DNA of 64,000 nt from Stratiolaelaps scimitus (GCA_019614645.1 JABWDB010000021.1:4077501-4141500), one strand, 5' to 3'. Numbered from the stretch's first letter, positions 1-13,440 are shown. Made by a program: numbers and translations. The notes: generated by a model from the letters alone, not told the origin.

Positions 1-795
1 ATGAACCTCAGACCCCACTGGGTGCTCGCATTCAACAACTAGCCATGTTCACATCTCCAGAATTATCTGGATTCTGGAAAATTATAGTTGTGTCATAAAA
101 ACAGATCACTAATGTACTGATGCTGTACTGGGGTGAACATCAATGTACTGATATGACTTACACGTGCATATAATCTCACAGTACCCCGAAGGAATAATAA
201 CGTGATGGGGGAGAAATCGGAGCGTCAACTTCTGTTATTTGTAATCTAGTCTGCTATCAGATGTGCATCAAGGTGCATCAAGTTAAAGTCTAAGTAATTT
301 TTTTCTGTTTCTCATTCCAACATGTATATTGTGTTTCGCCGTCGTCATCTTTGTTTTCCTACCACTGCCGTAGTTACGCACCCTTCTCTCAGCATTTTGA
401 GCTTTGAGCATGTTCGAATAGTCGATGAGCACCTGCTGGTGAAATGTGAGGGTTCGCCAAATATCGACCTCATTGCCTTGAGTTATCTGAGGGTATACAA
501 GTGTAGTTAATAAGATAATTCTCTTAACATGCATAAGACACTTGTATGTTATTGGAAATATATTTTGTTGTAACTTTGTTATATGAAACTTACAAGGTAG
601 TAACCCGTCAACTTCGGGGTGGTTTTAAACCTAGTGGTCCAACACCTTGTAATTGGTTCAACACTCGAAAAGTTCATCACAAATTATAATAATACTGCTA
701 CCTTGGTTGGTACTGAGTTATTTCACTGTTATAGCTGTAGCCGATAATCACCAGTTCATGCAGTGCAAACATTGGTATCATACGGCATTCATACT
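1..795. other. Region downstream of the ZNFX1 gene, no gene seen
   Basis: This stretch lies 3' of the ZNFX1 stop codon on its transcribed strand, so it probably holds that gene's 3' UTR and flanking DNA. Open frames of 62-83 codons on both strands overlap each other and show no splice logic or recognisable domain. I see nothing else I can support here. Confidence 0.5.
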
Positions 796-3250
796 TTAGC
801 TAACACAACTGTACTCGCTGCCTGCCTGTCTGCCTACCTGAAGAAGGCATCGGACAAAGTTGACCTCATAGTCTGACACGCTGCGCCCCTGAAGCACTGC
901 GCACATATCTCGGGGAATCGAATTTCCGCTCCGTACAAGAAGGCTCTGCATATTTCGGCCATTGCCTGTTAGGTTTTGAAACACCTTCTGAACTAAGCGA
1001 CTCATTGTAAGGCTGATATTAGTTAGCGGATATCTGTATCGTCTGCTGAATCGAATTTGTATTTTGCAGGACGGACAGATCGGGAACCTCAACATATCGT
1101 GGTGAGAATCCATTTTTCTATCGAGCCATCTTACGTCACAGCAGTGTCCGCATGGCAAACGGTAATAACGAACTTTGCTGTGCGGTTCCCGGGCATTACA
1201 CGGCCTCCGAACCAACGCCCTCTCGTCACACACGGCACAGATGCAGGTTTCGCCACAGATGCCGATACATCTATGGGAGGGATTCCCGCAAGGAGGTATC
1301 TTTCGACATCCTCTGAGACAGCGGCAAGTACACGATCCGCACGTCTTCCCACACGCTGACATATGGGGACAATGCTCAGCGGAGCTATTGCATCTATCGT
1401 ATAATGACAGCATACAGCTGACATCGGAAACTCTTTGGTGAGGACATTCAGACTTCACCGGCTGGCAGCAGGGCGCACATTGAGTGTGGCAGGGATCTGG
1501 ACAGTGATGACCACAGAACAGCGTTTTTCCACAATTCTCATAGCACTTATGTTTCGTGCATCGGCCATTTCGTCTGACGACTGCAAAAACAATATGAAGT
1601 AATTAGTGAGATAATCAAATATTTATAATAGATAGCAATCGTTATATGAAGTGTAAAAATTAACCAGATGTGCGCAATTCGTATTGCGCAAACATATATA
1701 TATATATATATATTGCCTGATGTTCGTCTGGGTCCGTCTTATGAAGCAATACTGAAAGCAGTACCGTTAAATATTGGCTGTGAGTCGGCCCGAAAGATTT
1801 ATAAGGATGTAAATCTTTGAAACTGGCTTAAATATCTAGCACTAGATGGAGCAGCGGCAACGTGGCCGTTTACCACTATCGCGACTATATATGAGGTACT
1901 GTTGCGGTTATTTGCAGAAATGAGAAATCTTTAACGATGGGCTGCTCACACGCAGGTAACAAAGGAAAGTAATGGAATCACTTCAATTGAGCCTGACAAA
2001 AATGACCAGCGAGATTTCCTAAGTTTAACCTCATTTAAATCAAAGTGCATCGAAATAAATGGGTCGGTAGTTGTGCAGCGACTCGTTCGGAGTACACACC
2101 TTTGCACGTGTGTCCACAAGTCATCCGTTCATTGCAGGTCGTGTCACGGGCACGAGTCACTATGAAAGGTACGTTAGCCCTTGGCTGAGCCTTCGGTGAA
2201 AACGGTGTGCTGACCACGGGCTTGCAACCGAGCTGACAGCGAATGTCATTTGTACGGCACGGGATTCCTCGTCTGCACGCACTGCATCGACGAATCGATT
2301 CAGCGTTGCACCACGAAATTGACGAACAGCGAACTTTCATCGAGTGTCCACAGCTTAGCGTGACATCGACAGCTCTCGAACATATGGCATCTGCTCGCCG
2401 TTCGCTTGTTGCCTCATAGCAGACCGTATCGAATACATGGCCCTTGCTGCATCTCATCGACCGTATCTGCGTGCATCTGATAGGTTTTTGTGAATCCGAG
2501 CAGGGCAAGAAGAGACTGTGGCCGCAGGAGGTGAGCGGTTTCTCTATCAGCTTCATACACTTTGATCTGTTTCGATCTTTACACAGTAAGGTGACGGTAT
2601 GTTGACAACGAGCAAGTATAGTAATTTGGGTTTTGCAAGGCTCGCAGCGCTTCCCACATGGTAGTGGACAGATATGCCCGCAAGACAGACGACGCCCGCA
2701 TGCGCTCGGACACTGAACCTGACGCCGTGGTTGCGAACAACTGAAAATAGACATTCATTCGTCCAATTGTGCGTTATGTAATCGTACACATGAGCCGTGA
2801 GAAGCGTCCATAAACGAGCTATATTATTTTTCCGAATTCAAGTTATGCTTAAGTCAGATTTCTTGTGAATTTATCGTAGACAACTTGTGCAGTTAAACGA
2901 ACAAATCATGCGTCTCAGCATAAACAGATAGCGATCGCAAACTTACCTAATTGTAACTGCGTGTCCGCAATTGAGCCTTTTTGAGACATTCACAATGCAG
3001 TTGCTGCAGTCATCACCGCACGCTCTTCTGCATGGATGACCACAGGAAAGCATCTTTCGACACTGTTCACTGCATCTAAAATCACCCTTGTGGAAAGGAT
3101 CTGCTCCATGGCACCGTCTCAAACAGTCGTGCCCACAAGGAAGGCGGGCTTGGCAAATCTTTTCACAGCCACCTTCGGGGAAGCGATCGAAGTCACTGGG
3201 TTCCTGGACCACTATTCGTTTCGAATGCATCTCGCACCGCAGCTCAATAC
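796..3250 (-). other. ZNFX1: ZNFX1 coding exons 20-22 (NFX1 zinc fingers and RING-like tail)
   Basis: Exons 2947-3250, 2100-2740 and 796-1580. They encode repeated C-x-H/C clusters of NFX1 type, including [62 protein letters not shown] and [12 protein letters not shown]. The last exon ends with a RING-like pattern (CAVCDE, LPCGHCC, ICPSC, then RFSRRYRY) resembling the C-terminus of ZNFX1, and stops at 796. The terminal tail of about 70 residues after that motif has no feature I recognise. Phase across 2100/1580 is G+TC, giving [10 protein letters not shown] and preserving the finger. Confidence 0.9.
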
Positions 3251-6200
3251 CTAAACTCATATCGTCCGTGAGAGATATCCACGTATGGATATATATTAGA
3301 TAGGTTGTTTATTGGTTTGTCCGATAAACCCGTTTAAAATCAGCTCGGGTTGATAGTGGAAACGAATTTAGGCGAGTTGGGATTGAATTCCGTCAACGAA
3401 GCAATTCTATTGAGGGTAGAGGTGTGATTCGTACATATCGAATGTGCACCTTACTCATTTGTGCTGCCTAGAAAAGCACTCGGACAATACGAGAACATAG
3501 CTAGCCCATGGTGGACTCCTTGACGCGAACATCTTAAACGTTGTGTTCTGTAGTGTGATTACCATATTCTAACGCCACATACCGTTTAGCTGATGGAAAT
3601 CACGTTCTAATCATGAATGATAAATGAGTGCAGTATATACTACGGTCAACCTGAGCGACCTTGGGATGTTTTTTTGTTTTTCACCTTGAAGCCCCGAGAT
3701 CAGTGTGATACAGTAGTAAGCTTAGAAAACGCCTTGAGTTGGTCTAACTCGCAACTAATTTCACATTCGAATGTAACACGTGCCGGAGCTTCACGGAGCT
3801 CAACATGGACCATCCCAGAGTCGAAGATCAAAGCAAACAAACACAAGTATGCACTTAACCTATTATTATTATTATTATTAAATTGTTGTAACAATGTATT
3901 ATTAAAAAATTGTACACTTGCCATCTCCAATGCAATTCTTTTCCTTGAGTATTGCACAAACTTTCTCCCAGGTGGGTGATACCCGGGCAAGTAACGATAA
4001 ATCGCCTATGGCATAGAGGCCAATCTTGGCGCGGGAAAGTGCCACACAAATTCTGTTGTCCCGTGAGAGGAAGCCAATCTTTGATTTCTCGTTACTTCGA
4101 ACCAACGACAAAATGATAATGGGACTCTCTTCACCTTGATAGTTGTCGACAGTTGTCATTCGTACACCTATAAGACAGATTCAAGATATTGAATTGTAGA
4201 TTCCGCTCGCCGATGTACGCCCTCCAAATCCTACAGAGCGTATATTACATTTTGAATTTTGAACGCTGGTTAACTACGATCATGAGCGATTGGGTTATTT
4301 TAAGAATAACGTAATGTTGTATTTTAACGATGTTACGATGAATAGTCTTTGAAATTAGCACATCACAGCAAACCACAAGTTCAAGTAAATCGATTCATAC
4401 GCATTCGAGTCTAACGGGTACAGCTGAAATGCGGCTGCCAACAACAATGATGATTTGCTCATTAATAAATCGGCAAGTGTCGGCCGTCGACAGCATGCGA
4501 CGTTTACATCAGCAGCAGGATAGACTCACCCTCGAGAGGGGAGACTGGCAAAAAAGGGACCTCGGGAACACGAACGACTCGGGTCAGCTTTCTGTTGTGC
4601 ACTATTTCGACAATTTCCTGATCTTGCATCGCAGTAAATTCATTCTTCTCGTTGAAATCCCTTACTGCAGACTCAATCGCAGCAACCTGAAGAGGATGAA
4701 TATGAAGTAGTTTGTTAGTTCTAAGACCAATGCTGTTTCGCGCACGAAAATCCACTAACTGGCGGGATCCTATACTGGCGCCACGAACCTCTTTAAATGA
4801 CCAATGTCGCAAGAGAGATCAAAAAAAAAACTCAGCAGTTTTTATCTAAGACATTTTGCTACACGAAACATCCTATCAATGTATTTAGTATCAAAGTATC
4901 AAGAAATACACCTCTAATTTTAAACAAATAAATGTGCTCCTTCTGCTTAAGAGTGCATAATAACATCTATTACAGGTAGGCACTGTCGATGAAACAATGG
5001 AGCTGCTACTATTCTGTAACACAAATGTTGTTCGTTACGAACCTGTCCACGATATGTAGCCAGGACAGTGACCTCGTCAGGCGCATAGCCCTGCTGCCGG
5101 AGGTGAACTGCTAGTCGAACAACAAATTCTGCCTCAAACAGATTTGATTTGGAGTGGGACTCGCGGTCAGCTATTTCGGGATGAGAATGACTCATAAAGA
5201 AGAGATTCGAGGCCATTCCTGCAAATGGTTGCGATCGAACAAATAGCAAATTGTCGAGATCGCATATGCGTATGAATTCATATGGAGCAACTTTCGACGT
5301 TCTGTATCTGTCAGAGAGGTTTCTTGCTAAGAGTGTAAAATCAGTCATATCGGATCGACCTATCCAGGTTGATTGTTCCCGAGCTTTGAGTGTTTCTAAG
5401 CAGAAACAGAAGTATTGCTTGAAGTGCCTTCAAATCAAACTACAACTGCTTCGGAAATGGTCCACGCACACACACTTCTAAGAAATATGCTTTTTTCGTC
5501 TTAAATATGAAAGAAAGTACGAATAGTATAGTAAAAAATTAACGGACACAGTATTATCTGGTAATCTTTGATCAGAGAATCCATCACACGGCAGCCGCTG
5601 AAACACTCACCACGAGTGTTGGGATAGTTAGATATCGAATAGTGTGAAATGTAGTCCTTGTAGATTGTCGGAACGAGGAGTTGACGAAATGAATCTCGCA
5701 TACGGTGCTGCTCCCGCAGCTGCACGAAATCCAGCTTGTTGTTGATGAGCCGCTCGAACATCGACACTTGCATGCCGAACTTGGTGGCCAGAGCGTGCAC
5801 CGTTGTGCTCGGCTGCAACTGCTGATGGTCACCTGGTTTGGCAAACCGGAGGGTCGGTCAAGGGAAAACACATCGTAAGAGAGAAGAGATATTCCCCTAG
5901 TTTAAGGAACGTAGCCGACAGGTTATACCGGGTGTCAATCCGCGCCTGCCGGCCGAGTATGTGGCAAATATAAATTCTAATCGCAAACAATGAAAATCAA
6001 TCCTCAACCGCCCACAGAGAATATATAAAAAGAAAAAAACGATTATAAGAGGAAGACCACGAAGAAACCAGGCAAACACGTACCTCTAATGTAATCTACG
6101 AGACACTATTTCCACATTTTCGAATTATTTTTCGTTTGCTTTTTCTTCAATGGATCTCTCCACTCACTACTCTGTTACCTATTAGTAGAAGTTGCTGGAC

Positions 6201-8094
6201 CGACGGGGTGATCGAAGCAAGAAGGTGCGCTTCCAGGATCTCTGCCGCCTCCTCAACGACGACGATCTCAGGCTGAAGTCGACGCACGAGTGTGTTATAC
6301 TTCGCTGCCCCTGTCGTTGTCATTCCGACCACTGCACAGCGGTTGGCGATAACGTCATATGTGGCCGCGCATTGGGCCTCATCGATCGCCAACAGTTGAT
6401 GCCTGAATCCAAAGCACAACAGACACAGAGGGAGGGTGACATAAGATGCTAAGAGCTAAGTTACTGTCGGAATATAGTAGACATATATTTCTAATAGTTA
6501 TAAGTTATATATATATATATAAATGTACCTGAAATACAAAGTTGGTTAACCCCAAGACATCGACTGGTCGCAGTCAAATTAGTACCCACTGGAACGCCTA
6601 TGAATATCATAATGTCCCATTACTGAGAAAGTTGCTCATTCTAGGCAGCGGTCTACGCTTACTCTAAAAGCATCTGCTATAATTATGATCTTCTATTCGA
6701 CATTGTTTGAGAACGATTAGCTTTCGCAGGTGTTGTTAGCTATATTCTGAAGCGATGTGGGTGCAATACCTGTGTTCGTTCCGAAGTTCTTCTGCACGTT
6801 CCCGGAGGCAGTCTATGGCAGCTTCGAGTTCATTATACGCTTTGTCTTGTAGTGCTTGTTGTGCTCTGAGGGCAGGTACGAAATTCACGCATGAAATAGT
6901 ATGTTTCTTGCAATCCTCCAGATAATTTCTCGCTAACTCTTCAGCTCGTAACCAATGAAAATGCCTGTAGAACCTCCAACGTTCAGCGCTTGAGAGGTTC
7001 GACCCACCGTCCACGTTAAACCTCAGGTGAAGCTCCTGAATAACTGAATGAGGCTCACGGTGGCCGTTGTGTGGTCCGACCTGCATATGGATGGCCTTCT
7101 CGCGTTCACTGTCCAGTTCGTCGGCCAAGATGTCCGGCCTGTCGAGCAGGTCTTCCATCTGACATGGAAAACATTTTTTTCAGGTTATTTCTTCCATAGC
7201 TTTGAGTTCGACCTGTATGCATCTAAACTTGGCCGACTGCCTATAATAGCGAGTCGTTGCGAAACTTAAGTAAAACGAGAAAAAATGTTTAGAAGAAATA
7301 TTTAAAAACTATTAAAAGGGTTTATACGTGTGCGGATATACTTGAATGCGTTAATTGAACAAAGTGACATATCCTATTGCAATTGAACCCACCGCAAGTT
7401 CTCCTCGGTCTTGGTCGCTTAAGAAGTTCGGATCTCTTCTAGCATTGTCGTGGGGTTCACTGGATCTTTGCCACTTTCGATACTGACTGACAAGCTTTGG
7501 AACGTTCAAGTACACCTCATTCGACTCGGCGGGACTCAATCTCAACTCTGTATCATCTGAAAAAATGATCTTCCTGAAAAGGAAAATATCCCAATTGCCA
7601 ATTGAGAGTTACAACAACTTGCTTGTTGGCAAATTCGATTTTCGGTGTGCCTGCTCAAGTAAAAACAATGTAAACAACATCGTACCCGGTAAGTTTTCCA
7701 AGGAGTGCCTCTGTCGCGCGGAGCGCTGCCCGGATTGATTTCAACGTGTTCTGTTCAGTGCGGACAATTTTGTTATTCTCCTGGCTTCGTCGAAGAGAAC
7801 ACAAAAGATATGGGTCTAACTTGACACTCTTACAGTTGCCGCCAATACGGACAATACTGTCGGTGAATTTCAGAATACCTGGAAAGATATTTGGAGAGAG
7901 GTAATTGCAGACCATTTTTGAATAAGTATTAGATCTTTATTATGCAATGCAATTAATTATTTACCAGTGATTTATGGGGGTTTGTTTGTTTAGCCTATAG
8001 TAAAAAGCAATCAACGAAATGTATTGATTCTGAGCGCGAAATGGCATACATGACAGCGTCTGTCCTTTAAGTGATTTGGGACACATTACTACTC

Positions 8095-8134
<40 letters not shown>

Positions 8135-11100
8135 GAGTAGTAATGTGTCCCAAATCACTTAAAGAACAGACGCTGTCCGTAAAGCATGTTAAATATAATC
8201 GACGGGATTAATTTTTGATTACCGAAGTGATCCAGGAGCAGTGCCGAACACATTTGCCCGTACACATGCATGTATTAGGTTTAAAGGGGCATTAACTCGA
8301 GGTATTCAACAAACATACTCCAGTTCTTCACGGGCACAGTTTTTTTGTAGAAACCACTCTAGTGGATAAAAATAATAATAGTATTTAACGGGGAAAAACT
8401 AGATCAAATCTGAATCTTTGGTTCGATCATCGTAAACTGTCAGTCACCCTCAGCGATATATGGCTGTACAACTGACCTTCAAGAAATTGGTCGAGTGCAT
8501 GGTTAGTATAGCACACAACCAGGATAGGTTTGTCTGTTAAATGGTTATACAACATCATTTCAACCATCTTGAGAGCGACGAACGTCTTGCCGGTGCCAGG
8601 CGGTCCCTGCACAAGACAGAGTTCCCTCGAAAGGGCGCTCTTCATGGCTTTATACTGCCGAGCATTGAGAATCGTAGCTTCTTGACTTGGCCAAGTGGTC
8701 GGTCTCAACTGTAATCGAATAATTAATAATATTATTAAGAATAATACATCATTGATAATCCATTACAGTATGTAATTGACTCGTCCAACTAATCATCTAT
8801 CTGGCTATAGCTCTCCTCCGAAGCGTAACATAGTAAAAGTGACATAAGTAACCTGGGTTATCAATAGTAACGAATGAGTATCATCAGTAACCGTTACTAA
8901 GCGCTGAGCGCGGAAGAGAGAAAGAGAGAGATTTGTCACTCGTATAGTTTACAATGAATACTAGTTCGACGAATTGATCTCTAATATCAGCCAATTACAC
9001 TCACATTAATTCTGTTAATTAGCACAACGTTCTATTTCGACCGATCATTGCACTATGTCTGCTCAAGCGGCTTATTAAGTTATTACTTACAATTTGTGTT
9101 TGTGTTCCATTGATCTTCATACTTGTTGGAAGTTCTGACGCATCCCCCTGCAGTGGATACAATGTATGTTATAAACACAGCAATTAAAAATATTCTTAGC
9201 GGTAAGGGTGAAACATGTACATACTGACAACCAATACGAATTCAACAATTCAATCATAATCCTGATCATCTTGCGAAACCGGCTGCTGGCTGCAGGGCTG
9301 ACGTCGCATTCAGTTAAAAATAAAAACTAACAGCAGTTAAGGCATTATAGCCTCAGTTGTCAGTGTTTAATAATGCAGCTAGATTTCTGCACAGAATCAC
9401 AAAAGTATCGAACCTTTTCATTGGGTTCATTGCATCGAAGTAGAGGTGCAAAGTCAAATTTGTCGTTTCGACTCTGGAGGAACGCCGGAGTGCGCAATTG
9501 CTGATCACCTTCCACCATATATGATGCCAACGGCATGCTGGTTTCGTTCATCGATTGCAATACTGGAGATCAATCAGAGTCGAGTGTTAGCTCTTCCTGA
9601 ATAAACCTCGTCTGTGAAGGTACGAAATGTTTCGCAAAGCGATATCGTACCATGAACGATAAAGAGCTAACGATAACTAACTGAATGAATTCCATGGTCG
9701 AGGTTCGTTCCGTTGAGCTGAATGCAAGCTGACTTCAATTCAGATTTAGATTCAACCGCTTTATGAAAACTGTGACACATACTATGAGTAGACGCTACGC
9801 GCAATCAAACCTTGAAGGTTATGGCGGTACGCCTCGAAGTACGCGCTTGAGCTCTCAATAAGGTTGACGTTCACCGTAGGGTCGAGAGCACGACACTCAT
9901 CTTCATTGAAAAACTGCAGAACGAGGTAACCTAAAGACAACAAGCAAAAATAAATCCCTGCTAGCTGCCGAACGACTTTAATCTCTATGAACGTATTCAA
10001 TGGCGAAATTTCACTTGAACAAGAAAATTACGCTCTTCAATCTTTGATGAGGGACACTAAGACTCATTGGTGTAACTGTGCCCATTTAGCAGCGTATCGG
10101 CCGTCTCTATTGAAGAGATATGCAAACACACCTCGTTTCAGAAGCTTCGGCATTCGTTGTGCTACGGTAGCGAAGACCACTGTGACAAAATTATTGCTGG
10201 ACACACCAATCAAACTGCCTTCCATTAGCCGTGAAGAGTGTTCCCAGTCGATGCTCAACCAATAAGCGTGCGGCAGCCGAAATACCCTTTGATCAGGCCG
10301 GAGATTCTGTTGGAGAAATTAGGAAACAATATAGATAAATAGATCTGTGACCAATTCTCTGAACGACTGCAATCATTACTGCAGTTATAATTAGCGAGCT
10401 CGAAAGTGTCTTATTAGCTATTGTATATGTTCGAAACAATACAGTAATGCAATAAACACTTCAGAGAACAGATTTTATTTATTTATTTGTTTCTGTATTC
10501 ATGAACCTTGAAGGCCTAAATCGTTCACTACTTCCCTGACAACAATAAATTTTAAGTGAAGTATTAAAAAAAACAACAAATATCTTGGTCACCCCTCTCG
10601 GTAGGTTGCAAGCGCCAACTCGTTAGTCCCTATCTAAAAGCCTCTACCACTCTGGTACAATCTTCGCGAGGTGCTATTCATTATTTCCCATCTTCTTGAA
10701 GATAGCACGAGACCCATAGAGCTTTGCAGGCGTAGTCGATTCTATTATCTCTGTTATGTATGCTTACAGACATCGGTATCTTCCGAAATCATGCTTTATT
10801 AGCCTGTGTCGAAATTAGGAATCATGCTATTTGTCCGAATTCGGTGACAACACTTACGGATTTTCGGCTAGTCTCTTTCTCGATTCTTACATCGAGAAAA
10901 AAGTGCACATTTTCAATTGAGCGTAAAACTTTCGAGCCTTGAACTTTCCCTCGTTCAGCGACGACCTTGCGATACTTTTGTACACCCGTCCGCAGTGGTG
11001 CCAAATAATCCTCACGAAGGAGACGAAAATGTATGTCCAGATAGTCATGAATGGTACCGTACGATCCTGCAAGAACGGTTTTCGACAGATTCAACGGTGA

Positions 11101-13440
11101 GATCCTTTGAAACAGGATACTTCTAACAATTAATTCGAATCAATTATGAATGTATGAAGTACGAACCCTCGGTAATGTTAGGTCGCAAGTAGGGTGTCTC
11201 TTCATCCAGGTCCTCTGGTGTAGGAAGGACAGACAACTCGCGGAAGCTACATTGCGCGCCGTTCGTACGGTAGCCAGCTAATAACGTTGGCCTTTTCGCA
11301 TCAAATTCCTCACGTACCTGGAGCGGTATATGTATATATATATATAAGAAATATCAACGAAGCAGCAGAGGGCAGATGGAAGAGAAAAAAACACTCTCTG
11401 GCGCTATATTGATATAGATTGGCCGAAATTATATACTCAAATTGAATACTGTCGGGGCTATTTACGGACTGCATAGAGGGGAGGCTAACCACAAAGATAA
11501 CGAAAGCAAAGCACCAGAAAAACGGAGAACAATTATAGAATTTGTGGACAGGGAGGCGAGACAATAAAGTATACAGCACTGAATTTTGAAATATAGCGGA
11601 AGAGAAGAAAATAAGGGAAATGGTGACGGGAAGACTATGTAAAAATTTCTCCTGGTTTCGCAGAACATGAATCAGTATGGAAATAACTAAACGGAATAAC
11701 AAACAGACTACGCAATATGGGCCAACCAAAATAACCAGAGATTAAATAATAACAAAAATGATGTAAATTAGGGAGCACATTGAACTCAGTTGCTCTGCAC
11801 ATAGCGTACTCCACTAATGTAAAAGACGTTCCGGAAGAAATTGTAAATAGAATCTATTATATGTATGTGTAAGAAAAGCTTTAAATAAATGGCAATATAT
11901 TTATGAAATGAAGATAAATTTGATGAGTGGTTCGTTTTCGTCTCTAAACCAGTTACCTCAGAGGCAGGCCACTGGAAAGACATCATTTTGTTATCAACAT
12001 AATGTCTGATGTAGTATATGGTGGTGTATGTATGTCGCTATATGTTATGTCAGATATCTCTATATGTTCTCTCTAAATGAAAGGTGTTTTTGATTAGACT
12101 ATGATCTGTGCGAATGCACAATAATGATAGTTCATCAAAAATGGGCGGGTTACCTTTGTTAATTTGTCCTTCACTTCGGCGAGATTCTCGTTTTTTAGAA
12201 GAGCAGACAGAGCTGTGTCGGAAAAATCCCAGAAAATTGCGGTTGGAAACCTGCAGCAAGCCTACAAACAAAACAAATTCTATGATCAGACAAACATAAG
12301 TTCGTTTATATAAGTTACCGATATTGGCTCTATCAGACCCGGCGCCACCTCTGCGACGACACTTAGAAACTCACCGTGGATTTTAATTTATTCCTAGTGT
12401 TTCCATAGACAGCCGACTGCATGAAATCTTATTTTTGAAATTCTTGTGGATGGTGATTAACCCGCGCAGCACCTACCTCGACCAAGGAAAGAGTCATATC
12501 AACTTTGCAAGTATCATCGGCATTGAGAGTTTCCAGAAGAGATGGGAGTTTCTGTTGGAAGCCCTGATCACGTGAAAGGGTTTGCTCGAGAAATTGGCAG
12601 ATTCGCGAGGGTTCCTCGCATGAAAGAGTCGCACACAGAGTGTTCAGGACAAACGTCAGGTGCTCCTCTGAAACAGGTCAACCAATATATATATATATAT
12701 ATATATGTATATTGATTGTTATATTAATAAATGTCGCGTTTATTAAAATTAAAAACAAATCTTCACTTCAGGTCTAAATTCAGTTGAAGGCAGTTCTCGT
12801 ATACGACAGGTTGGGGAAAGATACAATAGTAATATACGTTAAATAATGACAGATGTGATCCCAGTACCGGAGCTCTTACCAGTCAATTGTTCATGAGCAA
12901 CTGTATCCCATTCCAGGCTCGTCGAAAGAAATGCCATTAGTTGGACTTTACCGCCGTCGAGCACTCCTTCCTGGGAGCGTTTCCACAGATCCAGATGTGA
13001 CGCAGAGAACATGTCCAAAGGAGGTTCTAAAATGAAATAAAATCATCACATGGATGCCAAAAAATGCATTCAAACTCACTTCGACGAATTCCTTTTACAG
13101 AACGTACTCGCGCCCCATCGACTCTCAAGAACATCTGTAATGATACTATGACGAACCGCCAATGCGATTGCAAAGTGAATTTTGAAATCAAACGATGAAA
13201 TAGGTGATATTTTATGAGGTGTACGTGCGAACCCCATATAGCCGTACAGTGCAGAACCGTGGCATGTAAATGTCGCTACTGTGGCTGTATTTTTGCTGAT
13301 ACAAAATTGTACATGAAGGTTAAATGAAGGGCAGGAATCTTACCGGTCTGTGTACCATTGCTAACCAGCCCGTTGGCTGAAATTGGCGCAGGTTGATCCT
13401 CTTCGTTGGGAACAGGCACGTTCTCATTCGAGGGTGCCAT
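796..13440 (-). CDS. ZNFX1: ZNFX1 homologue: NFX1-type zinc finger SF1 RNA helicase (22 coding exons)
   Basis: A superfamily 1 (UPF1-like) helicase followed by NFX1-type zinc fingers and a RING-like tail, the ZNFX1 architecture. ZNFX1 family proteins bind RNA and act in small-RNA inheritance in nematodes and antiviral sensing in mammals; the arthropod role is inferred. The model gives 1,717 aa against about 1,900 in mammals. Visible motifs are Walker A GPPGTGKT at residues 503-510, VVVEEAAE near 847-854 (motif II), GDHQQLQPS (motif III), DNYQGEES (motif V) and ICVALSRAK (motif VI). The pre-helicase block contains [13 protein letters not shown] and [14 protein letters not shown], typical of ZNFX1. 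Translation starts MAPSNENV at 13440. An in-frame TAG directly precedes that ATG, and a splice acceptor lies just upstream, so a 5' UTR exon probably exists further up. All 22 exons join in phase. One intron is GC-AG. The gene is head-to-head with separase. Confidence 0.93.
3251..3921 (-). other. GC-AG intron in ZNFX1
   Basis: On the minus strand exon 19 ends GGAGATG and the intron begins GCAAGTGT, then ends TTTAG before GTATTGAGC. Splicing at GC preserves phase 1 (G+GT) and gives IGDGIELRC, matching the expected transition from helicase to zinc fingers. The only nearby GT donor gives an immediate stop with this acceptor. GC-AG introns are a known minor class; the donor matches its strong consensus downstream of the junction. 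Confidence 0.75.
3922..8708 (-). other. ZNFX1: ZNFX1 coding exons 11-19 (helicase core)
   Basis: Exons 8477-8708, 7686-7878, 7393-7573, 6770-7158, 6179-6402, 5611-5832, 5043-5218, 4530-4686 and 3922-4167. They hold, in order, motif I (GPPGTGKT), [15 protein letters not shown] (Ia region), VRIGG, a charged insert (exons 13-14, EEL/ERE-rich, probably coiled coil), [17 protein letters not shown], the GDHQQLQP and LREQHRM motifs, [28 protein letters not shown] and [10 protein letters not shown]. The order and spacing match a complete SF1B helicase, and no core motif is missing. Short introns with (TA)n tracts separate the exons; intron 11 carries a long AT-centred palindrome at 8052-8177. Confidence 0.9.
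8052..8177. repeat. Near-perfect 126-bp palindrome with an (AT)n core
   Basis: Left arm 8052-8098 begins GACAGCGTCTGT and ends CACATTACTACTCGTGT. The right arm 8131-8177 is its reverse complement with one mismatch (position 8064), and about 32 bp of TA repeats lie between. It sits in ZNFX1 intron 11. It resembles a fold-back element or an arm inversion around a microsatellite. I could not identify target-site duplications. Confidence 0.9.
9091..13440 (-). other. ZNFX1: ZNFX1 coding exons 1-10 (N-terminal and pre-helicase region)
   Basis: Exons read on the minus strand, given as plus coordinates: 13344-13440, 12880-13026, 12477-12667, 12154-12261, 11167-11317, 10858-11066, 10132-10306, 9811-9930, 9414-9562, 9091-9147. 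The first four encode a helical, poorly conserved N-terminus with no named domain. Exons 5-9 carry the conserved ZNFX1 block before the helicase, with [28 protein letters not shown] and [13 protein letters not shown]. Exon 10 is only 57 nt. Every junction has GT-AG borders and matching phase. Exon 4 (12154-12261) is the least certain because two acceptors lie 10 nt apart; phase favours the upstream one. Confidence 0.85.
11957..11971 (-). other. Possible 15-nt microexon in ZNFX1 intron 4
   Basis: TTTCCAG precedes and GTAACTGG follows a 15-nt in-frame stretch coding WPASE. Flanking exons 4 and 5 both meet here in phase 0, so inclusion would keep the frame. It could be chance. Confidence 0.2.

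Noticed and set aside
2553..2789. Minus-strand frame overlapping the ZNFX1 finger exon
   Set aside because: A different-frame shadow of exon 21, whose own frame carries the cysteine pattern.
5219..5348. Upstream extension of ZNFX1 exon 17 (reading from [10 protein letters not shown])
   Set aside because: The acceptor TTTGCAG at 5219 joins in phase and gives the conserved [13 protein letters not shown]; the extension matches nothing in the family.
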